Source: Acholeplasmatales bacterium (GTDB taxonomy: Bacteria > Bacillota_I > Bacilli_A > Acholeplasmatales > Anaeroplasmataceae). From it: DNA of 37,129 nt. The notes below the pieces were generated by a model, which did no database searches, was not told the DNA's origin, and saw only the letters and a list, made by a program, of their open reading frames with translations. The position numbers and the translations under genes are program-made. The stretch lies in NCBI GenBank assembly GCA_024695025.1, contig JAILIY010000078.1, positions 1-37,129 of the forward strand, written 5' to 3'. Shown here piece by piece: positions 9,752 through 16,920 of this stretch (the first letter of the stretch is position 1; every line of letters starts with the position of its first letter).

Positions 9752-10672
9752 ATGATATTTAATAACGCTATAAATAACCTTGTAGATAAATTAGCAGAAA
9801 AAACTGGCTACGATGTGAATGAAGTAGTCTTTTTTATGGCAATTGCATTTGCTGTTGTAATTGTACTAATCTGGCTATTAATTAATCTATTTGTTTATTT
9901 ATATAGAGAAAAGAAACGTAAAGAAAAAGAAAACGAATTATTACCAGAATTCGTTGATCAAGAAATTCCAGATTATGATGAAAAAATTAAACAACAAGAA
10001 GAATCAGAAGAAAAAGAAGAAGTTAATGCTGAAGATGAGTCTAAAGTTGTAGAAGTTGAAGAAACTGAAGAATCTGATACAGAAGAAAACAATGATGAAT
10101 CTGAAATAGTTGAAGAAACTTTTGCTGAAGTAAAAGAGACTCCAGTAGAGGAAGAAATCACTGAAGAAGCTCCAGTAGAGGATAATGTAGAAGAACCTCA
10201 AGAAGAAGTTTCTGAAGCAGCTGAAACACCTCAAAATGACAATCTAGTAATTGTAGATGATAGCGAAGACTCTCAAGAAGAAGTTCAAGAAGAAACTCCT
10301 GTAGAAGAAGTTCAAGAAGAAACTCTTGCTGAGGAAGTTCAAGAAGAAACTCCAGTAGAGGAAGAAATCATTGAAGAAGCTCCTGCAGAAGAACCTCAAG
10401 AAGAGACTCCAGTAGAGGAAACTATAGAAGAAATAACTGAAGATCCAGAAACTGTAGAAGAGACTCCAGTAGAGGAAACTATAGAAGAAATAGCTGAAGA
10501 ACCAGAAACTGTAGAAGAAACTCTTGCTGAGGAAGTTCAAGAAGAAGCTCCTGTAGAAGAACCTCAAGAAGAAGCTTCAGAAGAAGTTTATGACGAAGCT
10601 AAGATTGCATTTGAAAATAAGAAGCAAGATGCAATCAATAAATTAGAAGAATTAAAAAAGAATTTAAAATAG
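9752..10672 (+). CDS. Membrane-anchored acidic repeat protein (unrecognised)
   Basis: The start is ATG 9752, with GGGGTGA about five bases upstream; an in-frame GTG at 9743 lies inside that ribosome site and is rejected. The 306-residue product has one hydrophobic segment (about 25-50) followed by basic REKKRKEKE, so the long C-terminal part is predicted cytoplasmic. That part is almost entirely Glu with Pro, Val and Thr, built of degenerate units such as VQEETPVEE and EEPQEE, including a 19-residue tandem duplication (about 219-256). The last 30 residues (YDEAKIAFENKKQDAINKL) look like a short helix. No enzyme domain is visible. It is 13 bases upstream of the DUF1508 gene, which carries a similar EEPQE stretch, so the two may work together. 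Function unknown. Confidence 0.75.
   Translation: MIFNNAINNLVDKLAEKTGYDVNEVVFFMAIAFAVVIVLIWLLINLFVYLYREKKRKEKENELLPEFVDQEIPDYDEKIKQQEESEEKEEVNAEDESKVVEVEETEESDTEENNDESEIVEETFAEVKETPVEEEITEEAPVEDNVEEPQEEVSEAAETPQNDNLVIVDDSEDSQEEVQEETPVEEVQEETLAEEVQEETPVEEEIIEEAPAEEPQEETPVEETIEEITEDPETVEETPVEETIEEIAEEPETVEETLAEEVQEEAPVEEPQEEASEEVYDEAKIAFENKKQDAINKLEELKKNLK
10406..10519 (+). repeat. 57-bp in-frame tandem duplication
   Basis: Two nearly identical 57-base units (10406-10462 and 10463-10519) encode TPVEETIEEITEDPETVEE and TPVEETIEEIAEEPETVEE. They sit within a wider field of shorter, degenerate Glu-rich repeats, consistent with growth by slippage or unequal recombination. Confidence 0.85.
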
Positions 10673-10685
10673 TAGGTGAATTTGA

Positions 10686-11744
10686 ATGGAAGAATCAAAT
10701 TTAAATATTGATTTAGATGAATTGAATAAGGATATTGAAGCTGTAAAGAATGCTAAGACTGATGAAGAAATAGATTCTATAATGGCTAAATACGAAAAAT
10801 ATTTTAATAAAGAAGATAGTGAAGCTAAAGAAGATTTAACTAATGATGATTCTCAAGTAGAAGAACCTCAAGAATTAGAAGAAACTAAAGCTGACCAAAA
10901 GCCCGAAAAAGAAGCTAAGAAAGATAAATCAGTTCCTAATACTCCTATTAAAAAGACTGCAAGCACTAAAGCTAAACCAAAGGCAGATGCTAAGACTACA
11001 ACTAAGGCAACTGAACCTAAAGGTAGATCTTATAATGGTAAATATGAAATTTATCAAGTTGGTGGAGATTATCAATATCATTTAAAGGCATCAAATGGCG
11101 AAATCTTATTTGTTTCAGAAACATATACATCAAGAGATGGTGTATTAAAAGCTATTGAAGCTTTAAAGAGAAATCTTGAAACTGGTGAACTTAGAATATT
11201 TAAAGATAAAAAAGGTAATTATAAATTTAAACTTATATCAAAGAATTATCGTGTTTTAGCAATAAGTTCAACTTATTCTCAAGAAAAAGGTGCTGTAAGA
11301 GCTAGTGAATCATTTGTTAAATTCGCATCTAAGGCTGACAATGTATTTATTGATTACGAAGATGTAGATTTAAAAACAGCAACTGTTATTAAAATAGATA
11401 AGAGCGAAGATAAACAAGGCGGTAAATTTGAAGTTGAAGTATTTGATGGTGAATATAGCTGGGATTTAAAAGCATCTAATGGTCAAATATTATGTCAAGC
11501 TGAAGGATTTACATCAAAGAAGGGCTGTATGAATTCAATTGATTCATTTAAGAAGAACATTGAAGAAGGTACATTTAAATCTGTAAAGGATAAGAATGGT
11601 AATTATTGCTTCAAATTATATACACCAGCAGGAAGAGTTTGTGCAATTGGTGAATCTTATACATCTAAGACAAGCGCAGAATCTGCAGCTAATTCAGTTG
11701 CATCATTCTATAAAAATGCTGAAGTTGAATTTGTAGAAATATAG
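10686..11744 (+). CDS. Four-repeat DUF1508 (YegP-like) protein with acidic/Lys-rich N-terminus
   Basis: The 352-residue protein has two parts. Residues 1-115 are low-complexity: acidic first (EEPQELEET), then Lys/Ala/Thr-rich (TKAKPKADAKTTTKA). Residues 118-342 carry four DUF1508/YegP modules at about 118-163, 177-213, 246-291 and 306-342, each with the pattern G-K-[FY]-x..L-[KI]-A-[SN]-G..S..Y-[TS]-S; the first and third contain KASNG. DUF1508 proteins are small beta-rich proteins of poorly defined role. There is no signal peptide or TM segment, so it is probably cytoplasmic. AGGTGA precedes ATG. It is co-transcribed with the acidic membrane protein 13 bases upstream and ends in a terminator. 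Confidence 0.85.
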   Translation: MEESNLNIDLDELNKDIEAVKNAKTDEEIDSIMAKYEKYFNKEDSEAKEDLTNDDSQVEEPQELEETKADQKPEKEAKKDKSVPNTPIKKTASTKAKPKADAKTTTKATEPKGRSYNGKYEIYQVGGDYQYHLKASNGEILFVSETYTSRDGVLKAIEALKRNLETGELRIFKDKKGNYKFKLISKNYRVLAISSTYSQEKGAVRASESFVKFASKADNVFIDYEDVDLKTATVIKIDKSEDKQGGKFEVEVFDGEYSWDLKASNGQILCQAEGFTSKKGCMNSIDSFKKNIEEGTFKSVKDKNGNYCFKLYTPAGRVCAIGESYTSKTSAESAANSVASFYKNAEVEFVEI

Positions 11745-11751
11745 AATAAAT

Positions 11752-11778
11752 GGGTTACTTAGGTAACCCTCTATTTTT
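11752..11778 (+). terminator. Rho-independent terminator
   Basis: Perfect 7-bp stem GGGTTAC/GTAACCC with TTAG loop, then TCTATTTTT. It sits between the DUF1508 gene and the methyltransferase gene and ends just before the latter's ribosome site, so some readthrough into the next gene is likely. Confidence 0.85.
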
Positions 11779-11788
11779 GGGGTGAATT

Positions 11789-12916
11789 ATGATGGATATT
11801 AATATTCCAAATAATATTATTAAAGGTATTATTTCTGGGAAGAAAAAAGAATCTAAATATGTTAAAGGTGTAATAAAAAGAATTGATATCAATGGTAAAG
11901 AAGTTCTTCAAGTTACTTTATATACCGAAAAACAAGCATTTCATCATAATTTAGATGATTCTGAATTTAAAGCTTTTATAGCTGATATGCTTGAAAACAA
12001 CTTTAATAATTTAGAACTTACTACAAGTGAATATAATTATTCTTATAGAATTACATCAAAAGGTAAATTATTATCAAATAGAAAACTAAATAAAGAATTT
12101 GTAAATGTTGAAATAGAGCACAACAGAAAAAAGAATTATTTAATTGAAGAAGGTATGATTGTACCACCACTTGTAGATTTAGGCGTAATGACTGATAGTG
12201 GTAAAGTTGTAAAGGCTAGTTATGATAAATTCAAACAAATTAATAGATTCCTAGAAATAATAAATGATTCAATATCAGGTGAAGAGGAATTAAAAATAAT
12301 TGATTTTGGTTGTGGAAAGAGCTATTTAACATTCATTCTTTATTATTATTATCTAGTTAATATTAGAAAGATTAAATGTAATATCATAGGTTTAGATTTA
12401 AAAGAAGATGTAATTGATAATTGTAACGAAATAGCTAAAAAATATAATTATAATAATTTAACCTTCTATAAAGGTGATATAGCTAAATATAAAGATAGTA
12501 GTGTAGATATGATCATTACTTTACACGCCTGTGATACAGCAACAGATTATGCACTATATCACGCTATTAACATGAAATGCAAATATATTTTTTCTGTTCC
12601 ATGTTGCCAACATGAAATAAATAATCAATTAAGTTCAGATAAATTCCATCTATTTAATAAGTTTGGGATTTTAAAAGATAGGTTTTCTGCGATAGTTACT
12701 GATTCTATTAGAGCAAATATATTACAATATTACGGTTATAAGACACAAATAATGGAATTTATTGATTTTGCACATACTCCTAAGAATTTATTAATTAGAG
12801 CACAATTGACAAATAATAAATATAATAAAAAAATAAAAGAAGAGGTAGATGCTCTTCTTAAAGAATTAGATGTTAAACAAACTTTATATGAATTAACATT
12901 AAAAAACGAGGACTAA
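11789..12916 (+). CDS. Class I SAM-dependent methyltransferase, PF13679 type
   Basis: The 375-residue protein has an N-terminal region of unknown fold (1-110) and a Rossmann methyltransferase domain. Motif I is IIDFGCGKSYLTF (170-182), an acidic ribose-binding motif GLDLKEDVI follows (201-209), then TLHACDTATDYAL (245-257) and SVPCCQHEI (269-277). The linker EEGMIVPPLVDLGVMTDSGKV with the HACD and PCCQHE elements fits the Methyltransf_32 family; the substrate is unknown, perhaps RNA or protein. The start is ATGATG with GGGGTGA just upstream; 11789 and 11792 are both possible. No promoter is visible other than the preceding operon, whose terminator is directly upstream. The stop codon lies in the loop of a terminator hairpin. 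Confidence 0.8.
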   Translation: MMDINIPNNIIKGIISGKKKESKYVKGVIKRIDINGKEVLQVTLYTEKQAFHHNLDDSEFKAFIADMLENNFNNLELTTSEYNYSYRITSKGKLLSNRKLNKEFVNVEIEHNRKKNYLIEEGMIVPPLVDLGVMTDSGKVVKASYDKFKQINRFLEIINDSISGEEELKIIDFGCGKSYLTFILYYYYLVNIRKIKCNIIGLDLKEDVIDNCNEIAKKYNYNNLTFYKGDIAKYKDSSVDMIITLHACDTATDYALYHAINMKCKYIFSVPCCQHEINNQLSSDKFHLFNKFGILKDRFSAIVTDSIRANILQYYGYKTQIMEFIDFAHTPKNLLIRAQLTNNKYNKKIKEEVDALLKELDVKQTLYELTLKNED

Positions 12917-12929
12917 GCATCCTCGTTTT
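12903..12929. terminator. Bidirectional terminator between convergent genes
   Basis: A 10-bp perfect stem, AAAACGAGGA and TCCTCGTTTT, encloses a 7-base loop containing the methyltransferase TAA. Oligo-T follows on the plus strand and, by symmetry, the oligo-A on the left gives oligo-T for the minus-strand pectinesterase transcript. Confidence 0.85.
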
Positions 12930-12933
12930 GTTT

Positions 12934-13860
12934 TTAATTATTGTAATTAATGAATTTAAAGAATTTCTCTACATAAGCTAAAGCTTCGGCTTTATTTAAT
13001 GTATGAGCCCATTTTTCTCTTTTTGATAAATCTACATTTTCACTATATTCATAGAATCTAGCTGTTTTGTCTCTGTTTGTATTATTCCATTTGTTCCAAC
13101 CGAGTGGATTGATATGTTTACCTAAATTACACATGATAAATGCACATGTTCCGTAATCTCTCCAAGGTCTACCTAAATAGATATTTTTTGCGTCTCCTTT
13201 TGCGATTAGATTACATTTATAGAATAAATATCCAAATTTATCACTTTCTTCATGAGATGGAGCTGTAAGGTAACCACCGTCATGACCATCTAGATTAATT
13301 GATACTATATCGCAGTTAATAAACAAAGCATAAGCACCACCAAAGATAAAATCTACATTACCTATAATCTCGCATTTATCATATATTTGTATAGATTTAT
13401 TGCCCTTTAGGTGGGATTGAGGTAAGAAGCCTTGATGTCTTTGTATTAAATCCTTAGGTAGTGGACCGGTAAATAATGTATCTTGTGCACTTTTAATGAT
13501 AGAATTAGTAATAACAAAATTATTACCTTCAACATGTAAAGCTACTGCTTGACCATATTTAAGTGAATCTGAGCAAGAATTCATTATTGTTACGTCTTCA
13601 ACTGAAACGTTATCTCCACCAACGAATACGGTATATGTTCTAAATGTATTACATTCATTAAAATCTGGCATTATCTTATGGTAAAAGTCATGGTTTGTGA
13701 TAATAGTCTTGTCTTTTCCAGCACCTTTAATCTTGATGTTGTTGTTAAAAAACTCGACTTTTTCGTTATAAACCCCTTCATTTAAGTATAATTCATCATA
13801 TTCATTCATTTTCTTTAATGTCTCATTTATTGAGTCATTTGGACTAATTTTATATTTCAT
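12934..13860 (-). CDS. Pectinesterase (carbohydrate esterase family 8), cytoplasmic
   Basis: CE8 enzymes remove methyl esters from galacturonan. The right-handed beta-helix signatures are all present: GQAVAL with Gln104, SAQDTLF with Gln126-Asp127 (acid), GNVDFIFG with Asp170 (nucleophile), and LGRPW with Arg231 and Trp233. The 308-residue length is that of a bare catalytic domain. No signal peptide, lipobox or TM segment is seen, so it should act inside the cell on imported oligomers. AGAGGATGAT precedes ATG on the minus strand. It is divergent from the pectin ABC operon and shares its 330-base control region. Confidence 0.9.
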   Translation of the reverse strand: MKYKISPNDSINETLKKMNEYDELYLNEGVYNEKVEFFNNNIKIKGAGKDKTIITNHDFYHKIMPDFNECNTFRTYTVFVGGDNVSVEDVTIMNSCSDSLKYGQAVALHVEGNNFVITNSIIKSAQDTLFTGPLPKDLIQRHQGFLPQSHLKGNKSIQIYDKCEIIGNVDFIFGGAYALFINCDIVSINLDGHDGGYLTAPSHEESDKFGYLFYKCNLIAKGDAKNIYLGRPWRDYGTCAFIMCNLGKHINPLGWNKWNNTNRDKTARFYEYSENVDLSKREKWAHTLNKAEALAYVEKFFKFINYNN

Positions 13861-13990
13861 AGTATCATCCTCTTTCTATATAATATTACCATATTTTAGA
13901 TGTTTTTATCATTATAATTTATAATATTTTAACAATAATATAAATCATTTTACCTGTATGGAATAAATTGTTGAGTTATTGTGGTTTTTT

Positions 13991-14005
13991 TGTGCAATTT
14001 GCACA
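13991..14005. promoter_or_regulatory. Operator-like palindrome TGTGCAA-T-TTGCACA
   Basis: A perfect 7+1+7 inverted repeat lies 19 bases upstream of the ABC-operon -35 and about 130 bases from the pectinesterase start. The symmetry and position fit a dimeric regulator acting on one or both divergent genes. No regulator gene is in the window, so its identity is unknown. Confidence 0.5.
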
Positions 14006-14024
14006 TAAAAATGCCAAAATACTA

Positions 14025-14053
14025 TTGACTATTATATATAATAATGCTAAAAT
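14025..14053 (+). promoter_or_regulatory. Promoter of the pectin ABC operon
   Basis: TTGACT (14025-14030), a 17-base spacer and TAAAAT (14048-14053) form a near-consensus sigma-A promoter. The predicted start near 14060 leaves a leader of about 100-130 bases. Confidence 0.7.
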
Positions 14054-14067
14054 ATTGTGTGAAAAAG

Positions 14068-14081
14068 TGAAAACGCTATAT
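14068..14081 (+). promoter_or_regulatory. Possible CcpA/LacI-type (cre-like) site
   Basis: TGAAAACGCTATAT matches the cre consensus TGWAANCGNTNWCA at 12 of 14 positions, failing at the last two. It lies just downstream of the predicted transcription start, a typical place for a repressing site. Confidence 0.3.
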
Positions 14082-14194
14082 TTTTGCGCGCTTTTTATGT
14101 GAAATTATATTTAAAATGTGTGAATATATGGCGAGTATCGTCATAACTATTGTTATGAGGTGGTAGTATTAATAATAGAGTTTTTTACAAATAT

Positions 14195-14938
14195 ATGATT
14201 TTCGACTTAGCAACATTGTTAATTGTCGGATTTATCTTAGAAATAATTTGTGTTAAATTTGGAACAACAGTGTTCTTTGGTACACCTTTTATGTGTATAA
14301 CATTTTTAATAACATTTATAGCAGTTGTTAGATGGAATTTGTGGGGGTTAATGATTGTTCCATTGTTAGCGCTTGCTACTATTATAGGCGGAAGATGGAG
14401 TGAATTACCTTACTTAGCTCACGTATATGACTATAAAGCGTATATATCTATAGTACTTGGGTTATCAACAATAGGTATTAACTCAATATTCTTTATTAAA
14501 TTTGGTACTGATAAGATTACTGTATCTTTCCTAAAGATTGTTGGTTTATTATTACTAGATTATGTCACATTTACAATAATACAATTTATATCATATAGAT
14601 TGATGACTTCTCATAGTTTACTTGAGTCAGGAAAAATCATATATGAATATACAAATAAAAATGATGTAACAAAAAGCTATAATTTATGTAATTATGGCGA
14701 AAATGGTTTTGTGTACAACCTATTTGCGTTAATCGCAGGTATTGTTGGCACATTAGTACTTAGGTCTCAAGGAGTTGTTTGCAATGCTAAACAAAAATCC
14801 GTTGAAGATAGAAAAAATGCAGAACTCGATCGATTAGACAGGGAAAATTTTACGATTGAGGATGCAGTTAATACCGACGAAAGTGATGGTGAAACTGAGT
14901 CGGATAAGGATGAAGATGAAGACCTTCATTCAATTTAG
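14195..14938 (+). CDS. Six-TM membrane protein with acidic tail, first gene of the pectin ABC operon (unrecognised)
   Basis: 247 residues from ATG 14195, with predicted TM segments at about 4-20, 27-46, 49-66, 80-101, 112-134 and 173-189. A very acidic cytoplasmic tail ends ESDKDEDEDLHSI. I do not recognise the family. It precedes two ABC permease genes by 20 bases, so a role with the transporter is inferred. The ATG has no good ribosome site; GAGGTGG at 14157-14163 instead points to ATT 14168, in frame, which would give a 256-residue protein. The start is therefore uncertain. Confidence 0.65.
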   Translation: MIFDLATLLIVGFILEIICVKFGTTVFFGTPFMCITFLITFIAVVRWNLWGLMIVPLLALATIIGGRWSELPYLAHVYDYKAYISIVLGLSTIGINSIFFIKFGTDKITVSFLKIVGLLLLDYVTFTIIQFISYRLMTSHSLLESGKIIYEYTNKNDVTKSYNLCNYGENGFVYNLFALIAGIVGTLVLRSQGVVCNAKQKSVEDRKNAELDRLDRENFTIEDAVNTDESDGETESDKDEDEDLHSI

Positions 14939-14958
14939 TATTAAAGGATGGTGTATTT

Positions 14959-15999
14959 ATGCAGAAGATAGTTCAGACTGATCAAAATGTAGTTGATGAA
15001 GTCGAACGAACAAAATGGAAACGTACGTTTGAAACATTTCTAAAAGATTGGCGTCTGTATGTCCTTCTAGTACCAATGTTATTATTCCTAATATTGTTCA
15101 AATATTGGCCAATTGGGAGTATTCTACAAGGTTTTAAATGGGGTGACTATTCAGATACGCTATATGGAGATCAATGGTGTGGTTTCTATTGGCTAGACTA
15201 CGTATTCGATGGTGCAGTAGCTCCACAATTCTGGTCAGCATTTAGAAATACATTCGTTAACTCTATGTATGGCTTGATATTTGGCTTCCCTATCCCTATT
15301 TTCCTAGCTTTACTATTCAGTGAAGTTAAGAATCAATATTATCGAAGCTTCCTACAAGTATCTTGTTACCTACCTCACTTCGTATCTACAGTAGTTGTTA
15401 CAACTATCATTAGATTATGGTGTAATGGTGAAGTTGCTAGTACAGGAAACGCCGGTGGTGTCTTATATCAATTATTCAAAGCGTTAGGATGGAATAAGCT
15501 TGATAGTGGCGATAAGCTTACAACAGACTTATTATTACATCCAAAGTTCTTCAGACCTATTTACCAAGTTTCTGGTATTTGGGAAGGTTCAGGTTATGGA
15601 TCAATAGTTTATTTCGCAGCGATTTTAGCAATATCACCAACTAGCTATGAAGCTGCAAGAATCGATGGTGCTTCTAAGTTACAACAAATTCGTTATGTAA
15701 CATTCCCTGGTATGGCACCTACATTAACAATCATGTTAATAACTCGTATCGGTCATATTTTAAATATCGGTTACGAAAAAATTATTCTATTAGTTGAAGA
15801 TAAGGAATCTTCTTGGGAGACAGCGGATGTTATTTCTACTTACGTATATCGTATGTCAGGTAGATCTTCATTAACTACTATCACTCCAGTTGCGCAAGTT
15901 GGTATTGCGATGGACTTATTCAACTCATTAATTGCAATGGCTCTAGTCTTAGGTGCTAACGCAATCAGTAGACGTGTATCATCTACTTCATTATTCTAG
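14959..15999 (+). CDS. Sugar ABC transporter permease, LplB type (CUT1, MalF-like)
   Basis: The 346-residue inner-membrane protein has a cytoplasmic N-terminus, a first TM at about 32-50 followed by the KYWPIGSILQGFKWGDY segment typical of LplB-like permeases, and further TM segments near 103-121, 139-152, 216-228 and the C-terminus. The EAA loop that contacts the ATPase is SYEAARIDGASKLQQI (about 229-244). AAAGGATGG lies upstream of ATG. It partners with the next gene as the permease heterodimer. In this locus the likely substrate is an oligogalacturonide, which is inferred from the flanking CE8 and GH28 genes. Confidence 0.9.
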   Translation: MQKIVQTDQNVVDEVERTKWKRTFETFLKDWRLYVLLVPMLLFLILFKYWPIGSILQGFKWGDYSDTLYGDQWCGFYWLDYVFDGAVAPQFWSAFRNTFVNSMYGLIFGFPIPIFLALLFSEVKNQYYRSFLQVSCYLPHFVSTVVVTTIIRLWCNGEVASTGNAGGVLYQLFKALGWNKLDSGDKLTTDLLLHPKFFRPIYQVSGIWEGSGYGSIVYFAAILAISPTSYEAARIDGASKLQQIRYVTFPGMAPTLTIMLITRIGHILNIGYEKIILLVEDKESSWETADVISTYVYRMSGRSSLTTITPVAQVGIAMDLFNSLIAMALVLGANAISRRVSSTSLF

Positions 16000-16016
16000 T
16001 AGGAGGTAAACGCTAT

Positions 16017-16883
16017 ATGATGAAAAGATTGGATAGAACCGAAATTATATTTAAGATACTATCTTACGTATTGTTAACAATCTTCGCACTTGCATGTTTA
16101 TATCCATTTATATTTATCTTATCATGCTCAGTTTCATCAAGAACTGCAGTAGATGCTAACGATGTATATTTATATCCAGTTGGATTTAATATGAATGCTT
16201 ATAAATACGTATTCGAGGATAAGAGATTCTGGTTATCTTATTGTAACTCATTCTTCGTTACAATGTATGGTACTTTAGTATCAATGATCGTAGGTATTTG
16301 TGGTGCTTATGCATTATCAAAACCAAGATTATTATTTGGACGTGGATTTAACTTCATGTTAGTATTCACAATGTGGTTTAACGCAGGTATGATTCCAACA
16401 TATCAAAACTTCAAAACTTTCAACGTAAATAACATTTATATGTTTATCATCGCTTTAGGTTTCAATGCGTTCAACATTATCTTGTTGAGAAACTATTTCT
16501 CATCAGTTCCAACAGAAATAGAAGAAGCTGCAACAATCGATGGTGCAACAGAATTCCAAATCTTATTAAAGGTTTATGTTCCTATGTCAAAAGCATCAAT
16601 CGTAACAGTAGCAATGTTCTATGCTGTATCAAGATGGAATGGTTATATGTGGGCTCAAATGTTGTTAGACGAAAGCAACTGGCCTCTAACAGTTTATATT
16701 AGACAAGAAGTAGAAAGAATTATCAGCGCAATTAATGAAGCTGGTACAAACAACTACAATTTCTCAGTTTATGCATTACGTTATGCATTCATAGTGTGTT
16801 CAATAATTCCTATCATCGTTATTTATCCTAAGCTTCAAAAATACTTTGCAGCCGGATTAAATGTTGGTGGAGTTAAGGAATAA
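16017..16883 (+). CDS. Sugar ABC transporter permease, YtcP type (CUT1, MalG-like)
   Basis: 288 residues with six TM segments and the EAA loop EEAATIDGATEFQIL (about 169-183). The early DRTEIIFKILSYVLLTIFALACLYPFIF segment (split at 20 residues here only for reading: TM about 13-36) and the MWFNAGMIPTYQNF region match COG0395 permeases of the YtcP group. AGGAGG lies nine bases before an ATGATG pair; 16017 or 16020 could be used. It follows the LplB-type gene by 17 bases and would form the transmembrane pore with it. Confidence 0.9.
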   Translation: MMKRLDRTEIIFKILSYVLLTIFALACLYPFIFILSCSVSSRTAVDANDVYLYPVGFNMNAYKYVFEDKRFWLSYCNSFFVTMYGTLVSMIVGICGAYALSKPRLLFGRGFNFMLVFTMWFNAGMIPTYQNFKTFNVNNIYMFIIALGFNAFNIILLRNYFSSVPTEIEEAATIDGATEFQILLKVYVPMSKASIVTVAMFYAVSRWNGYMWAQMLLDESNWPLTVYIRQEVERIISAINEAGTNNYNFSVYALRYAFIVCSIIPIIVIYPKLQKYFAAGLNVGGVKE

Positions 16884-16920
16884 AAAAATTTAAAGAAGAA
16901 AAGAAAAAAAGGAGAAAAAA

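Larger units (their letters stand above)
13861..14194. other. Divergent control region between pectinesterase and ABC operon
   Basis: This 334-base AT-rich gap holds no convincing protein gene. It contains an operator-like palindrome (13991-14005), a strong plus-strand promoter (14025-14053), a cre-like half-conserved site (14068-14081), a small hairpin (14141-14158) and a Shine-Dalgarno-like GAGGTGG (14157-14163). Several AT-rich -10-like sequences on the minus strand could serve the pectinesterase, but none has a convincing -35. Confidence 0.7.

Noticed and set aside
9973-10567. Long open frames on the minus strand opposite the acidic repeat gene
   Set aside because: They encode Phe/Ser/Tyr-rich low-complexity sequence that is just the complement of GAA-rich repeats, with no ribosome site or promoter.
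14155-14166. Mini reading frame ATG-AGG-TGG-TAG in the ABC-operon leader
   Set aside because: Three codons with no ribosome site; the same bases are better explained as the Shine-Dalgarno region of the first operon gene.
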